This document shows, one piece after another, positions 51,933 through 61,588 of a DNA stretch of 64,000 nt. The notes below the pieces were generated by a model. That model saw only the letters and a list, made by a program, of their open reading frames with translations, was not told where the DNA came from and made no database searches. A program made the position numbers and the translations under genes. This DNA is from CAYLJJ01 sp964384025. GTDB lineage: Bacteria; Myxococcota_A; Bradymonadia; UBA7976; UBA1532. Position 1 is the stretch's first letter, and each line of letters starts with the position of its first letter. The stretch is from the NCBI GenBank assembly GCA_964384025.1, contig CAYLJJ010000010.1, positions 42,660 to 106,659 of the forward strand, given 5' to 3'.

Positions 51933-54900
51933 CTACTCAAGTTGGAGGGTGAGGGAGAAATTCCCTCCCTCTCCAAAGTCCGCGCCGTCGATGAGGAGGG
52001 CGTGGAAGCCAGCGGGTAGATCTACAACGAGTTGTTGTGACTCCCCCAATTCGGCACAGAGGGGCTCCGCTTGGCAGCCCCCCTCAAGGAGAGCCAAGAC
52101 CGCACGAAAACCAGATGTGTTGAGATTCAGGCTCAACTGAGCGGGTTCGTCTAAGCGGAAGGGTAGGAGCAGATCTCCACCACCATTCCTCACTCCACAG
52201 GGGCTCGCATCAAAGTCATCTTGAACTGCACCGCTGTTCCCTTCCAGTTCATACAACTCTCCCGGCTCCAGAAGGAACGCACCCTCTTCGACGCAGCTCT
52301 CTCGAAACTGCAACACGCTCTCCAGAGGCTCAAGTTCAAGGCTGAGATTCAGAACCCCGCTGCCCTGAGCAAAGATCCAGTAAGGGCCTGTTTCAAGAGG
52401 GATCTCAACCTGGGCTTCCTCTCCAACACGACAAGCCAAGATCTCAGCAGCTTCACACTCTCCCCGAAGAGAGAACATGGCATCCTCTCCCGCTCCCTCC
52501 AGTTGGATGAAGGCGTTAGATGGCTCCAGGACCTCAAAGCGATAGGAGGCAGCGGGTAGTTCAGAGAACACACAGTTTCCTTGATGGTTAGAAGGTCCTT
52601 CAGGCAACTCAACAAGTTGAGGTTCACCTGGAATAAGGGGCTGAGGAGCTTCACAGATGAGAGTGGGGGACTGTAGCTCAGCCAAGAGCTGTCCTTCATA
52701 AGGACCATCTATTACGATATACCAGCGCCCAGACTCTAACTCAGCGCTTAGTTGAGACATTACGCCACAACTTACAGGCTCCGCCTCACAGTCTTGATAG
52801 AGCAGCAGCCCCCCGCTTCGATCTTCACCTATCAAGCTGAGGTTGATGGTTCCAGGCTCTTGAAGCTCCAGGAGGAAGACCTGCTCAGGGCCGTTGCTGA
52901 AACGGCACTCGGGGGCGAAATCATCAGGTCCTTCCCGGATGCTGATCTCCAACAGCTCGCCCAGAGGGAGCGGAGGTGCTTCTTGACAACGACTTGCGGC
53001 GGCGCGCTCTGGGCTCAAGCTCAAGCGGTAAGCGCCTGTTCCCGAGATCCCCAATCGAGTCACACCTTCAATCACCTCACCGGAGACCTCTCCCTCCAGT
53101 TCCACCTCCACATCACCCTCAACAGAAACCCGCGCGGGAGACTCCCCCTCGTAGAGGAACCAATCCTGATCTCCAGGGCAGAGGTTCGCTTCCAGGCTAC
53201 CCAGACCGATTCTCTGGGCGGTGTCGGGGTGATCATTGCGCCAGGGACGCTCATATCTGTCCTCGGCGCAGGTGACCCCTCGCTCTGAGAAGAGGGCGTA
53301 GGGGCCACTGCCCCCCTCTACCGTCTGGACTTTGAGGAGATATTCTCCAGCCTCAGCGGCGATCCAAGCACCTCCAGGGCCGCTCAACGCCTCTTGAATT
53401 GGGCTGTTCGGATCCACGCTGTGAAAAAGCTGAAGCTCCAACGCAGGGAGCCCTTCGGTGCGCCAGACCCTGATCTGGAAGGAGGCCTCCTCACCCAGAT
53501 AATACCAGTCACCATAACCCTCACAGGCATACATCTCACTGAGCCAGAGCCCAGGAAGAGGGAAGGCCGTGTCGGGGCTCTGGTTTTCCAGACCATCATC
53601 TCGACAAGCGCTGAACTCCAGGCCACAACGCCCCGCTTCACAACGGTGCCCCCTCAAACACTCAGCATCCTCTACACAGTCTAAGGGATCAAGACAGCGA
53701 CCATCCAAACAGCGCTGGGTCTCAGAACAGTCCAGGTCTTCCAAACAGCGTCCACAGCGTCCATCCTCTTGACAGAACCAGGTATCAGGACATTCTCCAC
53801 AGGGACCAGGCTGTTCACAGCGACCTTCAGCGCAGTTCCAGCCCTCAGGACAATCACAGAGTTCAGGTTCGGGAACACAGCGCCAATCCAAACAGGAGCG
53901 GCCATGGGTACAGTCATCATGAGCTTCACATTCCACTAGACGACAGCGTCCTAGACGACAGCTGAGACCCTCATCACAGCTCTCATCCCCATCGCAGGGG
54001 GCTTGGCAGAAGTCAGCCACACAGAGCATGTCACCTTCGCAAGGCTCCTCCTCAACGCAAGGTTGAGCGCAGATCTCAAGATTTGGGTGACAACGTAGAG
54101 GGGCTTCACAGTGAGCGTCCTCACTACAACCTGCCCCTGGCAAGCAGACCCCCTCAACGCAATCTTCATTCGCCTCACAGGGCTGCTCCTCGGAGCAAGG
54201 GCTGACACATCTACGCTCTACACAAACACGCTCTCCCAGACAGTCTATTGGACCGTCACAACGGGCAGGCTCTGCGCAGCGCCCCTCTTCACAGCGCATC
54301 GCTCCAGGACATTCAGCGTGCTCAACACAGCCCGCGATGCAGCGCTCTCCCTGGCAAAAACGACCACTCAAGCAGCCTGCATCGCTCAAACAGGGGTTCG
54401 CCTCTCGACAGAAACCTTCCACCTCATCACAGCTGAGTTCTCCCTCACAGGGGAGCTCTGGGCAGGGAGTTTGACAATGTTCCTGGACACAAACTCGACC
54501 GGCGTAGCAGTCTTCAGCGCTGCGACAGATCTCCGGCTCCTGACAACGGCCCGCTTCACAATGTTGCGTTCCGCTGCACTGGGCATCTTCCACACAAGGA
54601 TCTTGACAGCGACCCGCTTCACAGAAGCGATCAAGGAAACAACCCCCATCATCCAGACAGGGATTCAACTCCTGACAGCGCTCCTCTTCACAGCTCAGGC
54701 TTCCAGGACAGCCCACCCGCTCGCAAGGATCTGCGCAGCGCTCACCTTGGCAACGTCGATCACCCAGACAGTCTAGATCTCCACTGCAGGGCTCAGGCTC
54801 CACACAGCGTCCCGTCTCGCAGCGCTGCGCGCCCGCACAATCGGCAGGTTGCTCACAAGGATTCTGACACTGGCCCTCTATGCAGATTCTCTGGGCAAGA

Positions 54901-55457
54901 CAGTCTATCTCTGCTTCACAAGTCTCAGGCTCTAAGCAGCGTCCGCTTTCTTCATCGCAGCGCTGTAGACCAGAGCAGGCGTTCGCCAGACAACGAGCCA
55001 CACAGCGCGCTTCTACACAACGTTGATCGGGGGAGCAGCCCTCATCATCTTCACAACGAGGCGCAACGACACAGATCTGCTGGGCCATCAGGCAACGCTC
55101 TCCCTCAGGGCAGTCTGTGTCACTTCCACAGGCCGCGCGGCAGAGTCCATCCACACAACGGCGCCCTTCCAGACAGTCCTCATCAGCTTCACAGATCTCA
55201 GGCTCTTGACAGACTCCATCCGCGGCGCAGCGTTGGCGCCCAGGGCAGTCACAGCCAGTATCGGGAGCACCGTCTTCTGGAGATGCTACATCTTGAGTAT
55301 CTATGGTTTGGTCTAAACCTTGGTCAACCAACACGATTTGATCATGAGAACTGGTATCGAGTTGAATGTCCTTCGAAGACTCAGAACCGCCATTCCCATC
55401 GTCACAGGCGTTGAAGATACTCAGGATTAGGTAGAGTAGGAGAAAGCGCAAGTGCAT
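51933..55457 (-). CDS. Large Cys-rich lipoprotein with C-terminal beta domains
   Basis: The 1,174-residue protein has a lipoprotein signal (LRFLLLYLILSIFNACDDG, lipobox Cys 18) and an acidic linker. Residues about 70-605 contain many short Cys-rich repeats of the form C-x5-C-x5-C-x3/4-C (CEADEDCLEGRRCVDGLC, CSPDQRCVEARC and similar). Residues about 610-1174 hold four to five beta domains that resemble pre-peptidase C-terminal (PPC) domains (GDWYYLGEEASFQIRVW, DQDWFLYEGESPARVSV, AGEYLLKVQ). Its start lies 1 bp after the stop of the upstream single-set module gene, and the giant gene starts 79 bp downstream. A lipid-anchored partner or scaffold for the two module proteins is the inference. Confidence 0.88.
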   Translation of the reverse strand: MHLRFLLLYLILSIFNACDDGNGGSESSKDIQLDTSSHDQIVLVDQGLDQTIDTQDVASPEDGAPDTGCDCPGRQRCAADGVCQEPEICEADEDCLEGRRCVDGLCRAACGSDTDCPEGERCLMAQQICVVAPRCEDDEGCSPDQRCVEARCVARCLANACSGLQRCDEESGRCLEPETCEAEIDCLAQRICIEGQCQNPCEQPADCAGAQRCETGRCVEPEPCSGDLDCLGDRRCQGERCADPCERVGCPGSLSCEEERCQELNPCLDDGGCFLDRFCEAGRCQDPCVEDAQCSGTQHCEAGRCQEPEICRSAEDCYAGRVCVQEHCQTPCPELPCEGELSCDEVEGFCREANPCLSDAGCLSGRFCQGERCIAGCVEHAECPGAMRCEEGRCAEPARCDGPIDCLGERVCVERRCVSPCSEEQPCEANEDCVEGVCLPGAGCSEDAHCEAPLRCHPNLEICAQPCVEEEPCEGDMLCVADFCQAPCDGDESCDEGLSCRLGRCRLVECEAHDDCTHGRSCLDWRCVPEPELCDCPEGWNCAEGRCEQPGPCGECPDTWFCQEDGRCGRCLEDLDCSETQRCLDGRCLDPLDCVEDAECLRGHRCEAGRCGLEFSACRDDGLENQSPDTAFPLPGLWLSEMYACEGYGDWYYLGEEASFQIRVWRTEGLPALELQLFHSVDPNSPIQEALSGPGGAWIAAEAGEYLLKVQTVEGGSGPYALFSERGVTCAEDRYERPWRNDHPDTAQRIGLGSLEANLCPGDQDWFLYEGESPARVSVEGDVEVELEGEVSGEVIEGVTRLGISGTGAYRLSLSPERAAASRCQEAPPLPLGELLEISIREGPDDFAPECRFSNGPEQVFLLELQEPGTINLSLIGEDRSGGLLLYQDCEAEPVSCGVMSQLSAELESGRWYIVIDGPYEGQLLAELQSPTLICEAPQPLIPGEPQLVELPEGPSNHQGNCVFSELPAASYRFEVLEPSNAFIQLEGAGEDAMFSLRGECEAAEILACRVGEEAQVEIPLETGPYWIFAQGSGVLNLSLELEPLESVLQFRESCVEEGAFLLEPGELYELEGNSGAVQDDFDASPCGVRNGGGDLLLPFRLDEPAQLSLNLNTSGFRAVLALLEGGCQAEPLCAELGESQQLVVDLPAGFHALLIDGADFGEGGNFSLTLQLE

Positions 55458-55458
55458 G

Positions 55459-57807
55459 TTATTGTATTTCTTCGATCATAAGGAAGTTTTGAGGGGAATT
55501 TAGACCTCCTCTACAATGGGAGGTTGCGCCTGACTCAGGACGAATTACCTGGATGCGGTAACGATGAGCACCAACAGCCAATCCATCTACAATCCACTGC
55601 ATATGGGTTGGATCATTCCTCCAACCGGCTGCGTTGCTGTTATAAGTATTATATGGACGGCCATGAACAGTGCTGCCAACAACAAGTTGCCAACGACATC
55701 CCCAACCACGTGTAACCATGTTAGTACCCATGGTGTCCATATAAGTTACTCTGACCTGAGTCTCTGCTTTAGCCTTGGTATGGCTCAAATCTCTACCAGG
55801 TAGATATGTCCAACTATCAGGAGTGGTACTTGCGTCAGCAAGATCTCTCTTGATTGCGATATGAGTACCATCTACCTCCTGAACAACTAATGAATTGGCG
55901 ACTGTGCCATTAGGCCATCCAGACAGGCACTGACTGGCCCCTGTTGTAGCCTTGATAACCTGGATTTCAAATGTGTGTTGCCCAACTGCTACTCCGTCGA
56001 CGAGCCAAGCCAGATGCCTTGGATGGATTCGCCATCCTTTGGTCGAAACACCGTGGGAGTTGGCAAATCGGCCTACAACAACTCCATCCATTACTAAACG
56101 CCAAGAACATAAGTAATTTGCTGAGTTCATGTAAGAACCCAGGTTATCCATATAGGAAACTTTAATGAGAGTTTGATGGTCTTGTTTCGCATAGATCAAG
56201 GTTCGGCCTGGTACTGTAACCCAAGCTGTTGAGGTAGTTTGAGACTCACCCATGTGCTGAACTATCCCTAGGCGGTGAGAGTCAATCTCCTCAACCGAGA
56301 TGGAGTTCTCGGCGTCCCCATCTGTCCAACCCGCCAAGCACTGCGCTGCACCAGGACCCTTCTTTACCTGAATTCGCAGAGTATGATCTCCAGCGCGTTG
56401 TCCCTCCAAGTACCATTCGAGACTGGTGGGCCAGAGCCGCAGTCCCAGAGCTTTGCTGCTGTGCCCTGCGAAGGATCGTGCGGCTACTCCATTGATTGTC
56501 AGACGCCACTCACAGGCAAGGTTCTCAGAACTCATATCATAGCCCAACACATCTTGGTAGTTGACTCGCAACGTAGTGCTGCTTGCGGCTTTAGTAAAAC
56601 TGTATTCACGACCTGGGATATTCGTCCAAACATCAGGAGAAAGACGATCATCTGCGAAATAGGGGCTGACTCCCACTATGGGGATTTGAGGAATCGTTGC
56701 TTCACCATCTGCATCTCGGGGTGAATCTCCACCATCCCCACAGATTATTTCTCCGCCGCCACCGCCACCGCCACCATCACCGCCACCGCTTCCTGATCCA
56801 AAGACATGCCATTCTGTGCCGGTACAACCTACAAATGCGCCAAGATTACTGTCATAGTAGAGTGCACCCATCTCACTTGCATCGCAAACAGCAGGAGCAC
56901 CTGCATTGTGGTATAGGTTAAGGAGACCTTCCAGGCTCATTTCTCCATCAACGATGATACTTCCATCAGCACGAAGGAAGTCCCCGCTGTCCAAACCATC
57001 CAAGCGGTCAGTGTCTACCCCAGAACCGCTACCATCCACCTCCTTGAGCTTCTCTCGGATTTGAACTGCAGTGTGGATGAACTCTGAACTATCGATGCCA
57101 TCCAAACGATCTGCATCCAGGCCAGAGCCTGCCCCATCGACCTGCACCAACGCGGCGAGGATCTGCGCAGGTGTGCGGAAGAATTCTGAGCTGTCTATGC
57201 TGTCCAGACGATCCGCGTCGATACCAGAGCCGCTGCCATCAACCTCCAACAACTTAACACGAATCTCCTCGGGGGTGTCACTATCTCCTCCCAGACCGGC
57301 AGGCCCTTGAGGCCCCGCTGGCCCTGGAGGGCCTTGGAGACTGCCTGGAGCCCCAACCCAGAGCCCCTCCGAGTTGATCACCTCAACCCCCCCAATGGAG
57401 AGGCTGTCCAGATCAAGGTTTCCCTCAATCCCCAAGGCGACCTCAGCGACCATCGCTCCAGGGACTTTGAGGAGGCGGGTTCTGGGCTGAAAATCAGCCC
57501 CTCCACCCACTGAGATTGAGAGATAAACCTCTCCCAGCATCATCTGAGGTTCCAGAACTCCTACGCTCCCGATGGCTATCGAATAATAGCCCTCACGAAA
57601 TTCAATATTGGGGTGGACCTCATCGAAGAACGCAGCGCCGCCGGCGGCCTCTCTCCAAAGACGTACGCGGACCTCATGTCTACCTTGAATTGGATCCCCA
57701 GCTGCATCCAGGGCGAGGCCCTGTTGATTGATCTGGTTGGGGAGAGCCAAAGCAAGAAAAGGGATCAACAGAGGTGTCAAGAACGACAAAATTAGGTGCT
57801 TGAACAT
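55459..57807 (-). CDS. Secreted module protein with one A-B-C set (short paralogue of the giant)
   Basis: The 782-residue protein starts at ATG 57807 behind GGAGG, with signal peptide LILSFLTPLLIPFLALA. The same head domain as in the giant follows (LPNQINQQGLALDAAGDPIQG, LSISVGGGADFQPRT). Next come collagen-like triplets (GPPGPAGPQGPAG), three stalk repeats (DADRLDGIDSSEF type) and a Gly-rich hinge. One set of modules then follows: A (VWTNIPGREYSFTK), B (AWVTVPGRTLIYAK) and C (SWTYLPGRDLSHTK), ending IEEIQ. It is the first gene of the leftward cluster. Its modules most resemble the less-amplified sets of the giant, so it may represent the ancestral form or a capping/initiating subunit. Confidence 0.92.
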   Translation of the reverse strand: MFKHLILSFLTPLLIPFLALALPNQINQQGLALDAAGDPIQGRHEVRVRLWREAAGGAAFFDEVHPNIEFREGYYSIAIGSVGVLEPQMMLGEVYLSISVGGGADFQPRTRLLKVPGAMVAEVALGIEGNLDLDSLSIGGVEVINSEGLWVGAPGSLQGPPGPAGPQGPAGLGGDSDTPEEIRVKLLEVDGSGSGIDADRLDSIDSSEFFRTPAQILAALVQVDGAGSGLDADRLDGIDSSEFIHTAVQIREKLKEVDGSGSGVDTDRLDGLDSGDFLRADGSIIVDGEMSLEGLLNLYHNAGAPAVCDASEMGALYYDSNLGAFVGCTGTEWHVFGSGSGGGDGGGGGGGGEIICGDGGDSPRDADGEATIPQIPIVGVSPYFADDRLSPDVWTNIPGREYSFTKAASSTTLRVNYQDVLGYDMSSENLACEWRLTINGVAARSFAGHSSKALGLRLWPTSLEWYLEGQRAGDHTLRIQVKKGPGAAQCLAGWTDGDAENSISVEEIDSHRLGIVQHMGESQTTSTAWVTVPGRTLIYAKQDHQTLIKVSYMDNLGSYMNSANYLCSWRLVMDGVVVGRFANSHGVSTKGWRIHPRHLAWLVDGVAVGQHTFEIQVIKATTGASQCLSGWPNGTVANSLVVQEVDGTHIAIKRDLADASTTPDSWTYLPGRDLSHTKAKAETQVRVTYMDTMGTNMVTRGWGCRWQLVVGSTVHGRPYNTYNSNAAGWRNDPTHMQWIVDGLAVGAHRYRIQVIRPESGATSHCRGGLNSPQNFLMIEEIQ

Positions 57808-58247
57808 CACATCCTCCAAGAATCGAATCACTTTATTTAAGTAAATTTATTCTCAAAATCAATAAGAAATGCTTGTATTTTTCACATATACTCAATATTC
57901 ATAATCTTTGAGCGATCGAGAGCAACTACATTTTCACCACTCAAACTGCCATTTTTTCTCCATGGATTCGCCCCTGTATAGAAACCCTCTCACTCTGAAA
58001 TCTTGGTTAGAGAAGACGCACCATCTCTGCTATGCTCTCCCATCCCTCTCCCATCCCTCTCCCATCCCTCTCCCATCCTGGTAGAAAAGTGGAGGCTGAC
58101 ACGCAGTCACATCCAGAGATGCCGATCTGTTTATTTTGTTGAATTTGGCCGAGGTACTACGGGCACCCGTACGGTGTGGAGATGAATCTCTTAACGAGGA
58201 GAACGGTTAAGCAGGTTGACATCTACGGGGGGTTCAGGAGCGCTGGA
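57808..58247. other. 440-bp intergenic region upstream of the repeat-protein cluster
   Basis: The first 120 bases are strongly AT-rich and are the likely promoter region of the leftward three-gene cluster; a weak match (TTGATT, 17 bp, TAAATA on the minus strand) is present but not convincing. A four-copy 11-bp direct repeat lies at 58035-58078. An inverted repeat CTTAAC/GTTAAG lies at 58190-58211, near the 3' end of the EF-G-like gene. No gene is recognised. Confidence 0.5.
58035..58078 (+). repeat. Four perfect 11-bp tandem repeats (CTCTCCCATCC)
   Basis: CTCTCCCATCC occurs four times in perfect tandem at 58035, 58046, 58057 and 58068. It lies about 230 bp upstream of the start codon of the repeat-protein cluster. 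The pyrimidine-only strand bias (C/T with one A) is notable. It could be a variable spacer or a protein-binding array. Confidence 0.85.
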
Positions 58248-60329
58248 TCAATCTTCCTTCTTGGAGTCAGCGATGATCTTATCGACGACATGGGAGGGGA
58301 CCTCCTCATAGCCATGGAAGCTGCGGGTATGAGAGCCCATCCCCTGAGTCATTGAGCGCACTGAAGCGGCATAGCCGTAAAGCTCCGACTCAGGGACGAT
58401 CGCCTTGATGGTGGTGTGACCGCCCGTGGTGTCCATCCCCTGGATGCGCCCACGACGGTTGCTGACATCGCCGCTGATGTCGCCCAGATAGTCGCTGGGG
58501 GCAGTGACCTCGATATAGAGGGTGGGCTCCAAAAGGCAGGCCTCTGCTTTCTTCATGGCGTTACGGAAACCCAAGGAGCCCGCGACCTTAAAGGCCATCT
58601 CGCTGGAGTCTACGGCGTGGTAGCTCCCAAAGTAGCACTCACAGGAGAAGTCAACGACAGGGTATCCTGCCAGGAAACCGCGCAGTGCTGCCTCTTGAAC
58701 CCCTTTGTCCACAGCAGGGACATATTTGCTGGGGATCACCCCTCCGACGATGGAGTCGATGAACTCATAGCCTTCGCCAGAAGCCCTGGGGCGGAGACGC
58801 AGATGACAATCGCCAAACTGCCCACGACCACCAGTCTGCTTCTTATGGCGACCCTGCGCCTCAGAAGTCTTCTTGATGGTCTCGCGATAGGCGATGTGGG
58901 GAGCGGCGGTCACTACGTTGACGCCATAGCGCTCCTTGAGCTTGTCAAACTGAACCTGTAGGTGCAGGTCTCCCAGACCGCGAGCGATGGTTTGGCGCAG
59001 CTCTGAGTCGTAGTTGGCAAAGAAGGTGGGATCCTCTTCTCGCAGCTTGGAGAGCGCGTTGCCCAGCTTGTCATCATCCGCGTGAGTAGCTCCGCTGATG
59101 GCCACGCGGGTGTCTGGGCTGGGGAAGGCGATCTTCTCTAGGATGTAGGGCTGAGCCTTAGAAGAGAAGGTTTCGTTGGTGTGAGATTTCCTCAACTTGG
59201 CAATCACGCCGATATCCCCTGCGTGGAGGATATCAACCTCTTGACGACCCTTCCCCAAGGGGATTGAGAGGTGTCCCAGCTTCTCTGGGGTCTGAGTGTC
59301 CGCGTTATAGACCTCACCACCGTTCTTGATCGCTCCAGAAAAGACCTTGAAGAAGAAGAGATCTCCCACATGCTGAACATTGGTGGTCTTGAAGATCAAC
59401 GCGCTAAAAGCGCTGTCATCCTGGCACTTCAGCTCAACCCGCTCCCCCCTATACTCAAACTCCTCTGTGTGATGAGAGGGATCGGGGACAAAGTCGATCA
59501 AGCCCTGGAGCAGCTCACGGACGCCATAGGCATTATGTGAGCTTCCACAGAAGACAGGCACGATCTCACCCGCATAGATCATCTTTGAGAGGCCCCCAAG
59601 CAGCTCTTCACGCTCTAGGGTATCCTCCTCCAAGAACTTGTCCAAAAGCTCTTCGTCGCTCTCAGCGACAGTCTCCATCAGCTCAGTGCGCATCTCCTCA
59701 AACTGATCTGCAAGATCTGAAGGGATGCTCCCCAAGTCAAATTCTCCCTGGGTACCCTTATAGAAGCGAACCTCTCCTGTGAGCAGATCGGCGATCCCTT
59801 GGAAGCTACTCCCTGAGCCGATGGGGAGCTGTAGAGGCAGAAGCTTTCGATCTTTCCCCAAGACATCACTGACGCTGGTCCAAGCCTCCTCAAAGCGAGC
59901 CCCCTCTTTATCCATCTTGGAGATGAAGACGATGCGGGGGAGTTCGCGTTGGTCCAGACGCTTCCAGAGCTGCTGAGTGCCGATCTCCACGCCTGAATTG
60001 GCACTGACGACGACCAGGCCAGCGTCTACAACGCGGGTCGCGGCGTCTACCTCACCAAAGAAGTCCAGATATCCAGGAGTGTCCAGGAGGTTAATCTTAT
60101 GCTTGGCCCACTCGGCATAAGCGGGGGTGCAGTAGAGCGACATCTCACGCGCCTGCTCCTCCGACCGGTACATGGTCAGAGAGGAGCCCTCCTCTACTTT
60201 TCCATGCCTTGTGTTTGTTCCGGAGACGTAGGAGAGCGCGTCGATGAGGCTGGTCTTTCCACAGCCGCCATGACCGACGAGAACCACATTGCGAATCTGC
60301 TCAGTCCTATATTCCTTTGCCGAGGCCAT
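58248..60329 (-). CDS. Elongation factor G-like GTPase
   Basis: The protein of about 693 residues is a translational GTPase of the EF-G-like (EF-G2/FusA2-type) subfamily rather than canonical FusA. The G1 loop is GHGGCGKTSL (canonical EF-G is GHIDAGKTT), G3 is DTPGYLDF (canonical DTPGH) and G4 is SKMD in place of NKMD. Switch I (EEGSSLTMYRSEEQAREMS) and later domains II-V (GGRGQFGDCHLRL, VPAVDKGVQEA) are complete. ATG 60329 (MASAKEYR) is preferred because AAGGA precedes it; ATG 60347 lacks a ribosome site. Such paralogues may act in ribosome recycling or special translation, but the role here is unknown. It lies 129 bp downstream of the eCIS-like genes. Confidence 0.9.
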   Translation of the reverse strand: MASAKEYRTEQIRNVVLVGHGGCGKTSLIDALSYVSGTNTRHGKVEEGSSLTMYRSEEQAREMSLYCTPAYAEWAKHKINLLDTPGYLDFFGEVDAATRVVDAGLVVVSANSGVEIGTQQLWKRLDQRELPRIVFISKMDKEGARFEEAWTSVSDVLGKDRKLLPLQLPIGSGSSFQGIADLLTGEVRFYKGTQGEFDLGSIPSDLADQFEEMRTELMETVAESDEELLDKFLEEDTLEREELLGGLSKMIYAGEIVPVFCGSSHNAYGVRELLQGLIDFVPDPSHHTEEFEYRGERVELKCQDDSAFSALIFKTTNVQHVGDLFFFKVFSGAIKNGGEVYNADTQTPEKLGHLSIPLGKGRQEVDILHAGDIGVIAKLRKSHTNETFSSKAQPYILEKIAFPSPDTRVAISGATHADDDKLGNALSKLREEDPTFFANYDSELRQTIARGLGDLHLQVQFDKLKERYGVNVVTAAPHIAYRETIKKTSEAQGRHKKQTGGRGQFGDCHLRLRPRASGEGYEFIDSIVGGVIPSKYVPAVDKGVQEAALRGFLAGYPVVDFSCECYFGSYHAVDSSEMAFKVAGSLGFRNAMKKAEACLLEPTLYIEVTAPSDYLGDISGDVSNRRGRIQGMDTTGGHTTIKAIVPESELYGYAASVRSMTQGMGSHTRSFHGYEEVPSHVVDKIIADSKKED

Positions 60330-60458
60330 GCTGTCCTTAGGGGTCATTGGTTGACAGTTAAGTGGAGTTTGCGCTCCACAGGGTGAAGCAAACTACTGAG
60401 TAAGGACTGGAAGGCCAAGCCTTTTCTCTAAGATCTCCTGCCTCTCCCTCTTACAAGC

Positions 60459-61580
60459 TCACCAAGCACAACGAGCGCCGACAAAGCGTGTCGTGTAGCC
60501 CCCCATAGCGCCCACCGGAGCTTTAAAGATATGGCTCACGCTTTCGATAAAATATTTTCCATCAAAGCGCGGCCCTGCGCGGGAGATCTCCACGGTAGAG
60601 CCAGGGGCCAGGAGGGTGCTGCCCTGGATCTCGACATCGGCACGGATAAAGGTGCGAGCGTATTCGTTGAGTTTGCTCTCGGCGATCTTAGCCGCTTCCT
60701 CCTGGCTGAAGACCTTGTAGTCTACGAGCTGGCGCTCTGTCTCCCCCCACTTCTCCTGCACCTCCTCGGTGGCTGAAACTTCTCCACCCATCTTGTCATA
60801 GAGAGAGAGAGAGGCGGTCCCCAAGATCTCCTCTTTGCGCTTAGGGTCCCAGCCCCGAACAATCACCTCAGAGACCACCCGAGCGAGGCTGAGGCGGCCA
60901 TCAAACTTACGGAGGTAAACCTCAGGAGGGCTAGAGGCGCTCAGATTGGGGTTTTCATAGACCGCCTTGATCACTGGATCTCCACCCACGTCGGGAGGAG
61001 CAAAGCAGAGCTTACTCGCATCCTCTAGGTGGGGAATACGCAGGTCAAAGTCCAACCAGGCGGCGATCCCTCGGATAAAGTCCAGATCGGTCTGATTGTG
61101 TTGGATCACATATTCTCGAAGGAACTGGGTGTCCTCAACATCAGCGCTGAGGCTCCAATCCCCTGCGACCGCCTGTACGATGTCGCTGAACTTCATCTCC
61201 AGGAAGGTGCGGGTCTTACGCCCCCGAGTCAGGCGATGAAGGAAGTCAAAGGCCCGCAGGGTGAAGGTCTTGGGGCCATTGTCTAACATCTTGACGCGGG
61301 TACCGATCACCTCCCCCTCAAAGACCTTAGTGAGCTGCTCCCCCTCATAGCCCAAGCTGACCTCGATCACCTTTCCTGGAGAGAGATGATTTCGGCTGTC
61401 ATAGGGGGGATCACTGGAGAGTTCAGACTGCTCCATCACTTGGTTATCAAAGAGGATCTCAACGCTGGCGGGGGCTTGGCGGCGCAGCTCTATATTGATC
61501 TGTAGGAGATCGGTCTGCTCCTGCTGACTGATCTCACTGCCGTCTGCTTTGACGTGAAACTTGGGGACCCTTTTACTCAT
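60459..61580 (-). CDS. Afp8/VgrG-like baseplate spike protein (phage late control D family)
   Basis: The 373-residue protein resembles the gpD/gp27-like part of VgrG and the Afp8/Pvc8 protein of extracellular contractile injection systems. Visible signatures are the first barrel (KVIEVSLGYEGEQLTKVFEGEVIGTRV), LRAFDFLHRLTRGRKTRTF, then YVIQHNQTDLDFIRGIAAWLDFDLRI and the final barrel (GSTVEISRAGPRFDGKYFIESVSHIF). The needle and tip domains of long VgrGs are absent, so a separate spike protein is expected elsewhere. In such particles this protein forms the central hub under the tube. It follows the LysM gene by 8 bp with an AGGAGG site. Confidence 0.88.
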   Translation of the reverse strand: MSKRVPKFHVKADGSEISQQEQTDLLQINIELRRQAPASVEILFDNQVMEQSELSSDPPYDSRNHLSPGKVIEVSLGYEGEQLTKVFEGEVIGTRVKMLDNGPKTFTLRAFDFLHRLTRGRKTRTFLEMKFSDIVQAVAGDWSLSADVEDTQFLREYVIQHNQTDLDFIRGIAAWLDFDLRIPHLEDASKLCFAPPDVGGDPVIKAVYENPNLSASSPPEVYLRKFDGRLSLARVVSEVIVRGWDPKRKEEILGTASLSLYDKMGGEVSATEEVQEKWGETERQLVDYKVFSQEEAAKIAESKLNEYARTFIRADVEIQGSTLLAPGSTVEISRAGPRFDGKYFIESVSHIFKAPVGAMGGYTTRFVGARCAW

Positions 61581-61588
61581 CGGTCCTC

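Noticed and set aside
54111..54776. A 221-codon rightward open frame opposite the Cys-rich lipoprotein
   Set aside because: It is the complement of the Cys-repeat coding DNA, is Thr/Ala-rich without domain features, and has no ribosome site; the leftward gene is clearly real.
60362..60379. Hairpin GTGGAG-TTTGCG-CTCCAC upstream of the EF-G-like gene
   Set aside because: A six-pair stem without conserved context is too little to call a riboswitch or regulatory RNA.
60411..60425. Hairpin AAGGC-CAA-GCCTT followed by TTTT on the plus strand
   Set aside because: The T-run follows on the plus strand only, but the flanking genes are transcribed leftwards, so it cannot be an intrinsic terminator for them; the stem is short.
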